From: Streptosporangium sp. NBC_01755
GTDB lineage: Bacteria > Actinomycetota > Actinomycetes > Streptosporangiales > Streptosporangiaceae
DNA length: 64,000 bases
Assembly (NCBI RefSeq): GCF_035917995.1
Contig: NZ_CP109131.1
Span: 1,240,001-1,304,000, forward strand
Direction: 5' to 3'
Shown here: in pieces, positions 33,878 through 42,267 of the stretch
Numbering within the stretch: the first letter of the stretch is position 1
How the letters are laid out: every line of letters starts with the position of its first letter
Translations under genes and position numbers: made by a program
Notes under the pieces: generated by a model
Told to the model about the DNA's origin: nothing
Databases searched by the model: none
What the model saw: only the letters and a program-made list of their open reading frames with translations

Positions 33878-33893
33878 GTAAACAGCCGTTTAC
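33878..33893. promoter_or_regulatory. operator-like palindrome GTAAAC-AGCC-GTTTAC
   Basis: Perfect 6-bp half-sites with a 4-base centre, 51-66 bases before the MFS start. This is the form of many TetR-family operators before drug-exporter genes. The cognate regulator is not in the window. Confidence 0.5.
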
Positions 33894-34047
33894 CGGGCTA
33901 TGCCACACCGGAGGGCCGTGAATACGTCATCCGCCCTGCGGCCATCCGGCGAGCGGGCCCCCGGAGCCGCACTCGATCGCCTGACCGCTATGCCGGTGCG
34001 GTTTGCGCCGCCCCCGAGAGGGCGCAAGCCGCACCGGCACAGGAGAC

Positions 34048-35277
34048 TCAGCGCGCGCGGACCCGCTCGTCCTCCAGGTATGCCGGCCGACCGGCATACC
34101 AGCCGGCCACGAACTGCACCGCGACCACCCCGAGCAGCAGCAGGAACGGCAGCGTCCAGCCGCCGGTCGACTCGTGCGTGAAACCGATGACCAGGGGTCC
34201 GGCACCCGCGATGAGATACCCGGTGCTCTGCCCGAAGGCCGACAGCGCGGCCGTCGCCTCGGGGGTGCGGGTGCGCATGGCGAGCATGGTGAGCGCGAGC
34301 GGGAAGGATCCCATCCCGACGCCGACCAGGCTCGCGAAGAGCCACGCCAGGCCGGCGGGCGCGAGCCAGAGACCGAGGAAGCCGGCGGTGTAGAAGGCCA
34401 CGAAGGCGGCGACCACCGGCCGCTGGTCGGAGAACCTCGACGCGACCCAGGGCACGATGAGTGAGACCGGGATACCGATCGCGGTGAAGACGCCCAGTAT
34501 CAGACCCGCCTGCCCGCTGGTGTAGCCACCATCGATGAGGATCTTCGGCAGGAAGCCGAACATGATGTAGGCGACCATGCTCTGGGTGCCGAAGTAGGCC
34601 GCGACCGCCCAGGCCAGCCTGCTGCGGAGCAGGGCACGGGCCCCCGTTCCCTCGCCCGCGCCGCGCCGTTCCGGCTCACTGCGCGCGAGCGCAAGCCACG
34701 GAATGGCGGCGACGGCGGCGAGCGCCCCCCACACCCCGAGGGCAACGTGCCAGTTGCCGTCGGTGGCCCGCTGGATGGGCACGGTCGCGGCGGCCGCGAG
34801 CATCGTGCCCACCGCGAGGGCCGTGGTGTAGACGGTGGTCATGGTCCCGGCCCGGCCGGGGAAGTGGCGCTTGATCAGGCTGGGGATGAGCACGTTGCCC
34901 ACCGCTCCGCCTGACAGCGCCAGGGCACTGCTGTAGAGGAACACCTCGGCCGAGTCCACCATCGAGCGGATGAGCAGGCCGGCGCCCAGGACGATGAGGG
35001 AGAGGAGCAGGAGGCGGTGCTCGCCGACCTTCCTGGCCAGCACAGGGGTCAGCGCGCCGACCGAGGCGAAGATGAGCACGGGGAGCGTGGTGAGCAGCCC
35101 GACTCCGAGGGCGGTCATGCCGAGGCCGGAGGTTATCTGGTCGAGAACCGGCCCGACGCTCGTGACGGCGGTGCGCAGGTTCAGCGCCGCGAGAACGATT
35201 CCCAGCACGAGCAGCCAGGCGAGCGAGCCTGTCGTTCCACCTGTGCGGCCCCTGGTCTGATGGGTTAGCACGCTCAT
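34048..35277 (-). CDS. MFS transporter, CynX/NimT family
   Basis: 409 residues, 12 predicted membrane helices. The first helix carries LAALNLRTAVTSVGPVLDQI, the hallmark of the CynX/NimT (cyanate or 2-nitroimidazole) group; the true substrate is unknown. ATG 35277 is chosen for GAAGG just upstream; the frame is open to 35514 without coding character. It is transcribed toward the other MFS gene but after a 220-base gap, so independently. A palindrome at 35308-35326 stands in its promoter region. Confidence 0.88.
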   Translation of the reverse strand: MSVLTHQTRGRTGGTTGSLAWLLVLGIVLAALNLRTAVTSVGPVLDQITSGLGMTALGVGLLTTLPVLIFASVGALTPVLARKVGEHRLLLLSLIVLGAGLLIRSMVDSAEVFLYSSALALSGGAVGNVLIPSLIKRHFPGRAGTMTTVYTTALAVGTMLAAAATVPIQRATDGNWHVALGVWGALAAVAAIPWLALARSEPERRGAGEGTGARALLRSRLAWAVAAYFGTQSMVAYIMFGFLPKILIDGGYTSGQAGLILGVFTAIGIPVSLIVPWVASRFSDQRPVVAAFVAFYTAGFLGLWLAPAGLAWLFASLVGVGMGSFPLALTMLAMRTRTPEATAALSAFGQSTGYLIAGAGPLVIGFTHESTGGWTLPFLLLLGVVAVQFVAGWYAGRPAYLEDERVRAR

Positions 35278-35307
35278 GCGGGTTTCAGTCCTTCTCCGTG
35301 ATTTCAT

Positions 35308-35326
35308 CCAATCGTAGGATGATTGG
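35308..35326. promoter_or_regulatory. operator-like palindrome CCAATC-N7-GATTGG
   Basis: Perfect 6-bp half-sites around GTAGGAT, 31-49 bases before the start of the CynX-type transporter gene. The form is compatible with a GntR-family site. No regulator gene is adjacent. Confidence 0.45.
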
Positions 35327-35416
35327 CTGACCTCAACTTTAACAGGACTGAAACCGCTGTTTGTTCCTGACCGGCGCGGCGGACCGGAGGTGACCGGAAA
35401 CCGCTGACAATGTGAA

Positions 35417-35455
35417 AGCCGAGCCACGCCCCCCTTTACAGGGCGTGGCCCGGCT
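35417..35455. terminator. strong hairpin in the gap between divergently placed units
   Basis: A 15-bp stem with one mismatch (35417-35431 with 35441-35455) around a 9-base loop. It may end transcripts of the membrane-protein pair coming from the right; no T tract beyond TTTC. Confidence 0.4.
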
Positions 35456-35801
35456 CTCCCACGCACCGGCGCAACTCCGGCTCCGATGCCAGAGAACCCG
35501 GACAGTCCGGGCACCGGATGCCTGGGGTCACACCGGGCGAGCCTGCGTCAGACGTACGGCCCGGACCTGTCGTGCCGGTGCCGCCGACACGGACGCAGTG
35601 CTCGTGTCGGCCCCGGCACATCCCCGCGCCAGGCACCGGTCTCGCCGCCGCGCGACTCGATACCGAACCGTGCGGCACCGCGCCGCGTTTCCTCCCATCC
35701 CCAAGGACAAGGTTTCCACGCTGAAGGTATTTGCCGACCGTGCCTCCCTTGCGGTCTGGTCGGTTCGGGAGACGGACCTGCCCGGTGCGGGCCGGATCTA
35801 A
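35456..35801. other. gene-free stretch
   Basis: All frames here are short, Arg- or Pro-rich and unlike known proteins. No RNA gene or repeat recognised. Confidence 0.5.
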
Positions 35802-36182
35802 CTAGCGGCGCCGCAGAAGCCAGTAAAGCCCCAGGACCGGGAGCACAAGCGGAATGAAGAGGTATCCACTTCCGTAGCCCGACCAGACCGTGGCGCGCGG
35901 GAACGCCTCGGGGTAGACCATGCTGAGCGTGCCGACGATGAGCACCCCGGCCAGCTCGATACCGCAGGCGACCAGTGCCAGGGGCCGGTTCCCCCTGGCC
36001 AGCGCGACGGTGAGCACGATGTAGACGGCGGCGGCGAACGCCGACAGCCAGTAGGCCAGCGGGGCCTCCTGAAGGCGCGTCACGACCTGTACGACGGCGC
36101 GGGCCCCCGCGGCCAGGGCGAACACACCGTAGACCGCCACCAGCGCGCGGCCGGGTCCGCTGCCGATCGCCGGCTCGCTCAC
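35802..36182 (-). CDS. small integral membrane protein
   Basis: 126 residues, four predicted membrane helices (ALVAVYGVFALAAGARAVV, YWLSAFAAAVYIVLTVAL, LALVACGIELAGVLIVG, LFIPLVLPVLGLYWLL) and an Arg-rich C-terminus. It resembles conserved actinobacterial membrane proteins of unknown function. Its start overlaps the stop of the upstream membrane-protein gene (ATGA), so the two are co-translated and their products may interact. Confidence 0.75.
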   Translation of the reverse strand: MSEPAIGSGPGRALVAVYGVFALAAGARAVVQVVTRLQEAPLAYWLSAFAAAVYIVLTVALARGNRPLALVACGIELAGVLIVGTLSMVYPEAFPRATVWSGYGSGYLFIPLVLPVLGLYWLLRRR

Positions 36183-36541
36183 GGCAGTCCCTGCCAGATC
36201 TGGAGCAGCCGCCCGACCATGCCGGGGATCGCGAAGCCCGCCACCGCGATCACCGCGGGGCCCCAGCGTGAGCGCTCGCCGATCCCCCAGAAAGCCGCCA
36301 CCGGCGGGATCACCACACTGCCCGCCAGGTAGCCGATGAGCGTGGCCGTCCCCGCCGGCCCCTCGCCCCTCACCATCGCGGCGATCACGAACCCGGCCTG
36401 GACGAGCAGCCCGAGTTCCAGCACTCCGAGCGCGATGAGGAGCGTTCTCCCCATCGCCCTGTTCCGCGCGGTGGTCAGGAGGCTGAACAGCCCGATCGCC
36501 AGAGAGAACAGGATCAGACCGGTTGCGAGCGGGCCGATCAT
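36179..36541 (-). CDS. small integral membrane protein
   Basis: 120 residues with four hydrophobic segments, beginning MIGPLATGLILFSLAIGLF. Function unknown. First gene of a two-gene operon with the downstream membrane protein. It diverges from the DUF523 gene; the 50-bp tandem duplication lies in the shared upstream region. Confidence 0.72.
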   Translation of the reverse strand: MIGPLATGLILFSLAIGLFSLLTTARNRAMGRTLLIALGVLELGLLVQAGFVIAAMVRGEGPAGTATLIGYLAGSVVIPPVAAFWGIGERSRWGPAVIAVAGFAIPGMVGRLLQIWQGLP

Positions 36542-36598
36542 CGAGACCTCAGGGGATCGAAAAGCATGGGCAGTAGGTTACTGCCCGCCCCCCTCGCC

Positions 36599-36698
36599 CT
36601 CCCTTTCGCGGCGCCTATTCTGAGGCCGTGGAAAGGATCCTGGTCAGTCTCCCTTTCGCGGCGCCTATTCTGAGGCCGTGGAAAGGATCCTGGTCAGT
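36599..36698 (+). repeat. 50-bp perfect tandem duplication over the DUF523 start
   Basis: 36599-36648 is repeated exactly at 36649-36698. Each unit holds a -10-like TATTCT, then 6 bases, then GTG and the first seven codons of the DUF523 gene. As 50 is not a multiple of 3, the first GTG (36628) opens a frame that does not join the gene. Confidence 0.9.
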
Positions 36699-37175
36699 GC
36701 CTGCCTGATGGGGCGGAAGGTCCGCTACGACGGGGCCGCCAAGACGAGCGGCGACGCGCTGCTGGCCGCGTGGCAGCGCCAGGGGCGGCTCATCCCGTTC
36801 TGCCCGGAGGTCGAGGGCGGTCTGGCCGTCCCACGTCCCGCCGCGGAGATCGAGGGCGGCGCCGGCGGCACGGCTGTGCTCTCGGGGGCGGCCCGGGTGC
36901 TGACCGCGGAGGGCACCGACGTCACGGCAGCCTTCCTCGCCGGCGCTCAGGCGGCACTCGCCGTCGCCAGGTCCTTCGACGTGAAGGTCGCGATCATGAA
37001 GGAGAGCAGCCCCTCCTGCGGCAGCCTGACCGTCTACGACGGCACCTTCGGTGGCCGGCGCGTCCCCGGCCACGGAGTCACCGCGGCCCTGCTCGAACTG
37101 CACGGCATCGCGGTCTTCGGCGAGGATCGTGTCGCCGAGGCCGCCGCGCGGCTGCGCGAGATCGGCGAATCCTAG
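36678..37175 (+). CDS. DUF523 domain protein
   Basis: 165 residues. The Cys motifs of DUF523 are present: SACLMGRKVRYDG at 8-20, PFCPEVEGGLAVPRPAAEI, and MKESSPSCG. The family is probably metal- or iron-sulfur-binding, with no established reaction. The second GTG (36678) is the working start. TATTCT 6 bases before it suggests a leaderless transcript. It converges with a decayed gene, overlapping its last bases. Confidence 0.85.
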   Translation: MERILVSACLMGRKVRYDGAAKTSGDALLAAWQRQGRLIPFCPEVEGGLAVPRPAAEIEGGAGGTAVLSGAARVLTAEGTDVTAAFLAGAQAALAVARSFDVKVAIMKESSPSCGSLTVYDGTFGGRRVPGHGVTAALLELHGIAVFGEDRVAEAAARLREIGES

Positions 37176-37655
37176 TATTCCCACAGGTCCGTGCGGCTCT
37201 CCCCACCGATGCAGAAGACCGCCGAGCCGTGCCGGATCCGGGCCTCGACGGGGACGGCGCCGATCGGGAGAGCCCGGTGTCCCGCGTGCGCACCGGCGCG
37301 GCCGTCCTCGACGGGGAACGGGCCGGCTGCGGCCTGGCGGTACCCCGCGCGGGCGGCGTGAGACGGGGTGCCGGGGTCCGGACAGGTGCCGAGGAGGCTG
37401 TCGGAACGCCGACGACCTGCGGCCCCGTCTGCGGCCCGTCGGCGCCCCCAGCGGGAGCCCGGAGTCTCCGGTACGGCCGGCGACGGCGTTGAGGGGCTCG
37501 ATGCTCGCGTCCTCGAAGACCTCGCTGCGGAGCACGTCGCGGACGCCGAACCAGGCGACCGAGATCGCCAGGACGGTGGCCCCGCACCACACCGCTACAA
37601 ACCCCAGCGTTTGCCGCACGTCACGGATTATTGCGTCATATGTCCCATAATTCAC
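37172..37655 (-). pseudogene. membrane-anchored hypothetical protein gene, frameshifted
   Basis: The N-terminal frame (from GTG 37655 or 37616) encodes one membrane helix and a juxtamembrane part (FVAVWCGATVLAISVAWFGV and VLRSEVFEDASIEPLN). About 60 codons on, coding character shifts: one frame gives a Pro/Thr/Arg linker (APVRTPAPRLTPPARGTARP) and another a sensible end, HGSAVFCIGGESRTDLWEY and stop at 37174-37172. The parts resemble a membrane-anchored actinobacterial protein with a C-terminal domain ending in an xxYEY-like tail, most of that domain being missing. I infer at least one frameshift plus a deletion. Confidence 0.5.
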
Positions 37656-37669
37656 TACCGTTACATGAC

Positions 37670-38347
37670 ATGGCGACAGTTCTAGTGGTCGAAGACGACG
37701 AGTACGTACGATCCGCGATCATTCAGGAACTCAGCAGGCGCCAGCATGCCGTACGCAGCGCGGGACGTGCCCTCGACGCCCTGAGGGAGATCACCCAGAA
37801 CCCCCCGGACGCGGTGGTCCTCGACCTCGGACTCCCCGACCTGGACGGGGCGGAGGCTCTCAAGATGGTCCGCAGCGTATCCAGCGTCCCCGTCATCATC
37901 GCCACGGCCAGGGACAACGAGGCGGAGATCGTCCGCCTGCTCCGGGCGGGGGCCGACGACTACCTGGTGAAGCCCTTCTCCGGCGACCACCTGAACGCCC
38001 GTCTGGACGCCGTACTGCGCCGGGCGCGGAGCGCGACCCCACCGCCGCTGCTGCGCGTCGGCGCGCTGTCGGTGGACCTGAACCGGCGCGAGGCCCACCT
38101 GGACGGCGCCCCCCTCACCCTCACCAGACGCGAGTTCGACCTCCTCGCCTACCTCGCCGCCCGCACCGACCGGGTGATCTCCCGCAAGGAGTTGCTCACC
38201 GAGGTGTGGCAACAGTCCTACGGTGACGACCAGACGATCGACGTCCACCTGTCGTGGCTGCGGCGCAAGCTCGGCGAGAGCGCGTCCTCCCCCCGCTACC
38301 TGCACACCGTACGCGGTGTGGGGGTCATGTTGATCACACCGCCGTGA
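37670..38347 (+). CDS. OmpR-family response regulator
   Basis: 225 residues from ATG 37670. The receiver domain has the acidic pair VVEDD, phosphoacceptor Asp52 in VVLDLGLPDLDG, the Thr/Ala switch (IIATARD) and Lys in DDYLVKPF. The C-terminal winged helix (LTRREFDLLAYLA, TIDVHLSWLRRKLG, TVRGVGVML) binds DNA. The stop overlaps the GTG start of a histidine kinase gene (GTGA), but that kinase is truncated, so the regulator is either orphaned or served by another kinase. Confidence 0.9.
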   Translation: MATVLVVEDDEYVRSAIIQELSRRQHAVRSAGRALDALREITQNPPDAVVLDLGLPDLDGAEALKMVRSVSSVPVIIATARDNEAEIVRLLRAGADDYLVKPFSGDHLNARLDAVLRRARSATPPPLLRVGALSVDLNRREAHLDGAPLTLTRREFDLLAYLAARTDRVISRKELLTEVWQQSYGDDQTIDVHLSWLRRKLGESASSPRYLHTVRGVGVMLITPP

Positions 38348-38610
38348 GACGGACCCTGGCCCTGCTCACCGTCGCCGGGACCTCGATGATCGCCCTGGCC
38401 TTCCTGATCCCGCTCGGGCTCATCGTCAGGGAGATCGCCCACGGCCGGGCCATGGCCGAGGCCGAACGGCAGGCGTCGGCTCTGGTCCCGGTGCTGGCCA
38501 TCACCGTCGAGGAGGCCCGGTTGACCCACGCGCTGCTCAGCACGGGCGCGCGGTCGGCCCGGCGAGGCGTGCCGAGATCCGCGGCGAGCGCGAACCGGAC
38601 GGCGTGGTGA
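38344..38610 (+). pseudogene. histidine kinase, N-terminal fragment only
   Basis: 88 codons. The protein has a membrane helix (LALLTVAGTSMIALAFLIPL) and the beginning of an extracellular part (HGRAMAEAERQASALVPVLA), exactly as in sensor kinases paired with this type of regulator. HAMP, HisKA and ATPase domains are all missing. After about residue 65 the sequence turns Arg/Ala-rich, and the coding frame seems to shift before the stop. Hairpins and the third tRNA-Ala follow, so a deletion ending near the tRNA probably removed the rest. Confidence 0.7.
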
Positions 38611-38617
38611 AGCCATC

Positions 38618-38682
38618 ACATCCCATGGCCGCTTGACACAAACGGCCATGGGATGTCTGACCTGCACCAAAGCGCAGGTCAG
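38618..38682 (-). terminator. two hairpins beyond the third tRNA-Ala
   Basis: A 9-bp perfect stem (38657-38665 with 38674-38682) lies 14 bases past the tRNA 3' end in the minus direction, then a 14-bp perfect stem (38618-38631 with 38643-38656). They can end the tRNA transcript and also stop read-through from the truncated kinase. Confidence 0.6.
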
Positions 38683-38696
38683 AGGCCATTTAACTG

Positions 38697-38769
38697 TGGA
38701 GCTATGGGGATTCGAACCCCAGACCTCCTCCATGCCATGGAGGCGCGCTACCAGCTGCGCCATAGCCCC
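38697..38769 (-). tRNA. tRNA-Ala (anticodon GGC), copy 3
   Basis: Same 73-nt sequence as copies 1 and 2, same strand. It lies between the truncated histidine kinase and the conserved nadD-rsfS-phosphatase operon, marking the border between accessory and core regions. Confidence 0.95.
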
Positions 38770-38894
38770 TGGTCACCGCTTCGAGTGCTCTCGTCGCGGC
38801 GCTTGGGAAGCATATAAGGACACCGACATGTTCACCTAATCGACGGCCACACGGCCCGCGCCCGCCACCGGGGCGCAAGCCGCACCGTACGAGG

Positions 38895-39527
38895 TCACTC
38901 CTGGGTGGCCTCGGGGCTGTCGTCGCTGCTGACCGGCTCGGGGAGGGTCCCGGCGTTGTGCTCCAGCAGGCGCCAGCCCTTGCGCGACTCCTCCAGCACC
39001 GACCACGAACAGTTTCCCAGGCCGCCCAGGGCGGGCCAGAACTCCTGCGGCAGGTTCATGAGCCTGGCGATGCCGAGCCGGATCGCCGCCCCGTGTGAGG
39101 CGACGACGAGCAGGCCGTCGGAGTCGACCTGCGCCGCCCAGCGGCGCACGGCCGACGCCACCCTGTCGGCGACGTCGCCGACCTCCTCACCACCGGGCGC
39201 CTCCCAGGCGGCGAACTCCCGGGGCCACCCGGTGGAGATCTCCTGGCGGGTGAGCCCCTCCCACTGACCTCCACCCCGCTCACGCAGGTCCTTGTCGACC
39301 GCCACGTCCAGGCCGGTGACGCGGGCCAGTGCCGAGGCGGTGTCGAAGGCCCGTTGCAGGTCGGAGGAAACGATCATGCTCGGGCGGAGCGCGGCGAGCA
39401 GCGAGGCCGCGCGGGCGGCCTGTGCGATCCCGGTCTCGTCGAGCGGGATGTCGCTGTGCCCCTGGAAGCGGTGCTCGACGTTCCACAGCGTCTGACCATG
39501 TCTGAGACAGACGACGCGACGGCTCAC
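38895..39527 (-). CDS. histidine phosphatase family protein
   Basis: 210 residues. The catalytic His is in LRHGQT (9-14), with Arg and Glu in the core (SSDLQRAFDTA, DLRERGGGQWEG) and the second His in VVASHGAAIRLG. Actinobacterial relatives in this position act on sugar phosphates or phosphoglycerate derivatives; the exact substrate is not clear. ATGA overlap with rsfS makes it the third gene of the nadD-rsfS operon. Confidence 0.87.
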   Translation of the reverse strand: MSRRVVCLRHGQTLWNVEHRFQGHSDIPLDETGIAQAARAASLLAALRPSMIVSSDLQRAFDTASALARVTGLDVAVDKDLRERGGGQWEGLTRQEISTGWPREFAAWEAPGGEEVGDVADRVASAVRRWAAQVDSDGLLVVASHGAAIRLGIARLMNLPQEFWPALGGLGNCSWSVLEESRKGWRLLEHNAGTLPEPVSSDDSPEATQE

Positions 39528-39931
39528 TCAGCTACCGCCCCGCGGGCGCGCTGGGCGGCGACCTGGGTCACGCTGTCCGGCAGCGCGATGGAGGGGCAGT
39601 CCTTCCACAGGCGCTCAAGCGCGTAGAAGGTGCGGTCTTCCTCATGCTGGACGTGCACGACGATGTCGATGTAGTCCAGCAGGACCCAGCGGCCCTCGCG
39701 CTCGCCCTCGCGGCGGACGGGCTTGGCGTCGGCCTCGATCCGCAGCCGGTCCTCGATCTCGTCGACGATGGCGCGGACCTGGCGGTCGTTGGTGGCGGAG
39801 CAGAGCACGAACGCGTCGGTGATGACGAGTTGATCGCTCACGTCATAGGCGAGGATGTCATCGGCCAGCTTGTCCGCCGCCGCCTCGGCGGCGAGCCTGA
39901 CGAGCTGAATGGATCTGTCGGTTGCTGTCAC
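39524..39931 (-). CDS. rsfS: ribosome silencing factor RsfS
   Basis: 135 residues. It binds ribosomal protein L14 and blocks joining of 30S and 50S subunits when nutrients are scarce. The conserved core reads DILAYDVSDQLVITDAFVLCSA and WVLLDYIDIVVHVQHEEDRTFYALERLW, diagnostic of the family. An Ala-rich C-terminal tail is common in actinobacteria. It lies downstream of nadD, the usual arrangement, though here 406 bases separate them. Confidence 0.95.
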   Translation of the reverse strand: MTATDRSIQLVRLAAEAAADKLADDILAYDVSDQLVITDAFVLCSATNDRQVRAIVDEIEDRLRIEADAKPVRREGEREGRWVLLDYIDIVVHVQHEEDRTFYALERLWKDCPSIALPDSVTQVAAQRARGAVAE

Positions 39932-40337
39932 GGTTTGGGTCAGTCCTCCTGCTAGTCGGCGCTGTCACCTATCAGGGTGCCCGATTCGGCGCTCGTTGAA
40001 GAGCCACCGTTTGAACAACGCCTATCGTGTGCCACCCGATTCCGTGCCGCAAACGGATTGACGGCCTGATCGGGGGCGTCCTTCGCGGTCGGGGCCGCGC
40101 TTGCCGATCTCCGGTGGGACGGGCACGGGCCCGGACCGTTCAGCGATCAAGCCGGTTGAGCTGCGGATACTCGTCCCACGCAAACTTCTCGAATCATAGC
40201 GAAAATCAGCGAAACACGTCCTGATCCAAGCGGGATCCGACCTGATGAGAGGATTCGATCATGAATGCGGCTCTCGAACTTCCCGGAAATGCCCGAAGGC
40301 AGCGGAAGGATGATGCGAACGCCGGTCGGCCGCCCTC
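39932..40337. other. gene-free gap between nadD and rsfS
   Basis: No convincing gene. The part at 40180-40270 is somewhat AT-rich and could hold the rsfS promoter. Nothing else recognised. Confidence 0.5.
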
Positions 40338-40946
40338 TCAATGGTAAAGACCACGTTTGTTGATGTACTGGACGATGCCGTCGGGGACGAGGTACCAGAT
40401 GGGCTCGCCCGAGGCCACCCGCTCGCGGCACTCCGACGACGAGATGGCCAGCGCCGGGATCTCCACCAGGCTGACCTTGCCCTCAGGAAGGCCCGGGTCG
40501 TGCAGGACGTGGCCGGGCCTGGTGGCACCCACGAAGTGCGCGATGGTGAACAGTTCGTCGACGTCGCGCCAGCTCAGGATCTGGGCCAGGGCATCGGCGC
40601 CGGTGATGAAGTAGAGGTCGACGTCGGGCCCCCAGGCGGAGGAGATCTCCCTGAGCGTGTCGATGGTGAAGGTCGGTCCCGGGCGGTCGATGTCGACGCG
40701 GCTCACCGAGAAGCGAGGGTTGGAGGCGGTCGCGATGACCGTCATGAGATAGCGGTCCTCCGCCGCGGAGACGGTCCTGTCCGCTTTCTGCCAGGGCTGT
40801 CCCGTCGGCACGAAGACCACCTCGTCAAGGTCGAAGTGGTGGGCGACCTCACTGGCCGCGACCAGGTGACCATGGTGGATCGGATCGAAGGTCCCGCCCA
40901 TGACGCCCAGGCGCCGCTTCCCCTGCCCGGTAGGCGCGTTCATCAT
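40338..40946 (-). CDS. nadD: nicotinate-nucleotide adenylyltransferase
   Basis: 202 residues from ATG 40946. It makes nicotinate adenine dinucleotide in NAD synthesis. The nucleotidyltransferase motif [12 protein letters not shown] is near the N-terminus, and SxxSSSECR-like [10 protein letters not shown] near the C-terminus. The start is uncertain: ATGs at 40988, 40958 and 40946 are in frame. I favour 40946 because a -10-like TATGGT ends 7 bases upstream, fitting a leaderless transcript. It is divergent from the M48 peptidase gene. Confidence 0.93.
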   Translation of the reverse strand: MMNAPTGQGKRRLGVMGGTFDPIHHGHLVAASEVAHHFDLDEVVFVPTGQPWQKADRTVSAAEDRYLMTVIATASNPRFSVSRVDIDRPGPTFTIDTLREISSAWGPDVDLYFITGADALAQILSWRDVDELFTIAHFVGATRPGHVLHDPGLPEGKVSLVEIPALAISSSECRERVASGEPIWYLVPDGIVQYINKRGLYH

Positions 40947-41029
40947 GAAACGGACCATACGCGCAAGCCGTACAGAGCTTTTAATCACCCCCCGCGCGTG
41001 GCAGGCAGACCCGACGTAGCATGCCGGAC

Positions 41030-42046
41030 ATGACCACCACCCCGGATCGCAACCGTGTGCAGCTTCCCGGCATCAGCTCACGCGCCTACGAACATCCCGC
41101 TGACCGGTCCGCGCTGGTCGCCCTCCGATCGCTCAGCGGATTCGACACGGTGCTCAAGCAGATGTCCGGCCTGGTCAGCGAGCGCCGCCTGCGCCTGATC
41201 TACCTCGCCTCGGCCGTACGCACCGGTGACACGCAGTTCCGAGCGCTGCACGACATGGGCCGCGACGCGGCCTACACGCTCGACCTCCACCGCATTCCCG
41301 AGGTCTACGTGCAGCAGAGCCCGCTGGTGCAGGCGAAGGCGATCGGCTTCGACGACCCGTTCATCGTCGTCACGACCGGCCTCCTCGACCTGATGGACGA
41401 AGAGGAGCAGCGCTTCGTCATCGGCCACGAGACCGCCCACATCCTGTCGGGTCACGCGGTCTACCGCACCATGCTCGACATCCTGACCCGTCTGGCCTCG
41501 CGCGTGGCCTGGATCCCGCTCGGCTACATCGGCCTGCGCGCGATCGTGGCCGGCCTGGAGGAGTGGCACCGCAAGTCCGAGCTCTCCGCCGACCGCGGCG
41601 GCCTGCTCTGCGGCCAGGACCCCGACGCGGCACTGCGCGCCCTGATGAAGCTCGCCGGCGGCTCGCGGCTGCACGAGATGAACATCGAGGCCTTCCTCGA
41701 CCAGGCACGGGAGTACGACACCGCGGGCGACGTCCGCGACGGCCTGCTCAAGGTCCTCAACCTGCTGGGCACCACCCATCCGTTCGCCGTCTCCCGCGTC
41801 GCCGAGCTCGACAAGTGGCGCCGCGGCGGCGAGTACGACACGATCGTCGCCGGCGAATACCCCCGCCGCACCGACGACTCCAACGCGAAGATCTCCGAAG
41901 AGGTCAGGGCCGCCGCCCGTTCCTACCGTGAATCCTGGTCGCAGTCCCAGGACCCGTTCATCGGTGTCCTGCGCGACGTGGCCGAGGGTGCCGTCAACGC
42001 CGGGGAGCGCATCTTCAACCGCTTCTCCCGCCGCGATGGAAACTGA
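41030..42046 (+). CDS. M48 family metallopeptidase
   Basis: 338 residues. The zinc motif HETAH is at 133-137, and the third ligand Glu is in the SELSADRGG segment. This M48 branch lacks the four membrane helices of HtpX; there is a moderately hydrophobic region after the motif ([19 protein letters not shown]). It probably acts in membrane-protein quality control. TAGCAT 7 bases before ATG 41030 suggests a leaderless mRNA; ATG 41021 is the alternative. A terminator follows at 42065. Confidence 0.85.
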   Translation: MTTTPDRNRVQLPGISSRAYEHPADRSALVALRSLSGFDTVLKQMSGLVSERRLRLIYLASAVRTGDTQFRALHDMGRDAAYTLDLHRIPEVYVQQSPLVQAKAIGFDDPFIVVTTGLLDLMDEEEQRFVIGHETAHILSGHAVYRTMLDILTRLASRVAWIPLGYIGLRAIVAGLEEWHRKSELSADRGGLLCGQDPDAALRALMKLAGGSRLHEMNIEAFLDQAREYDTAGDVRDGLLKVLNLLGTTHPFAVSRVAELDKWRRGGEYDTIVAGEYPRRTDDSNAKISEEVRAAARSYRESWSQSQDPFIGVLRDVAEGAVNAGERIFNRFSRRDGN

Positions 42047-42064
42047 GGGAAGGTTCCGCCAGCG

Positions 42065-42090
42065 GGGTCCGGGTGACTGCCCCCGGACCC
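42065..42090 (+). terminator. intrinsic terminator of the M48 gene
   Basis: GGGTCCGGG (42065-42073) pairs with CCCGGACCC (42082-42090), followed by TTTCCTCTTT. Confidence 0.75.
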
Positions 42091-42267
42091 TTTCCTCTTT
42101 CCCTGAGCGTGTTTCCCTGAGCGTGGAGACCCCGAACCCTGGGCCCCGCCCCACGGATCCTGCCATGGCGAGGTTCGGTCGGCTGCCGCCTCGCGAGGCT
42201 GAGGACGGAGCCGCGGCGTGCCGCGGTGACCGCCGGCCACGCGGCGAGACACGGCCCTGACGGACCC

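Noticed and set aside
36615..37655. A 346-residue minus-strand frame across the DUF523 gene
   Set aside because: Only its first part looks like protein; the rest is the reverse of the DUF523 gene.
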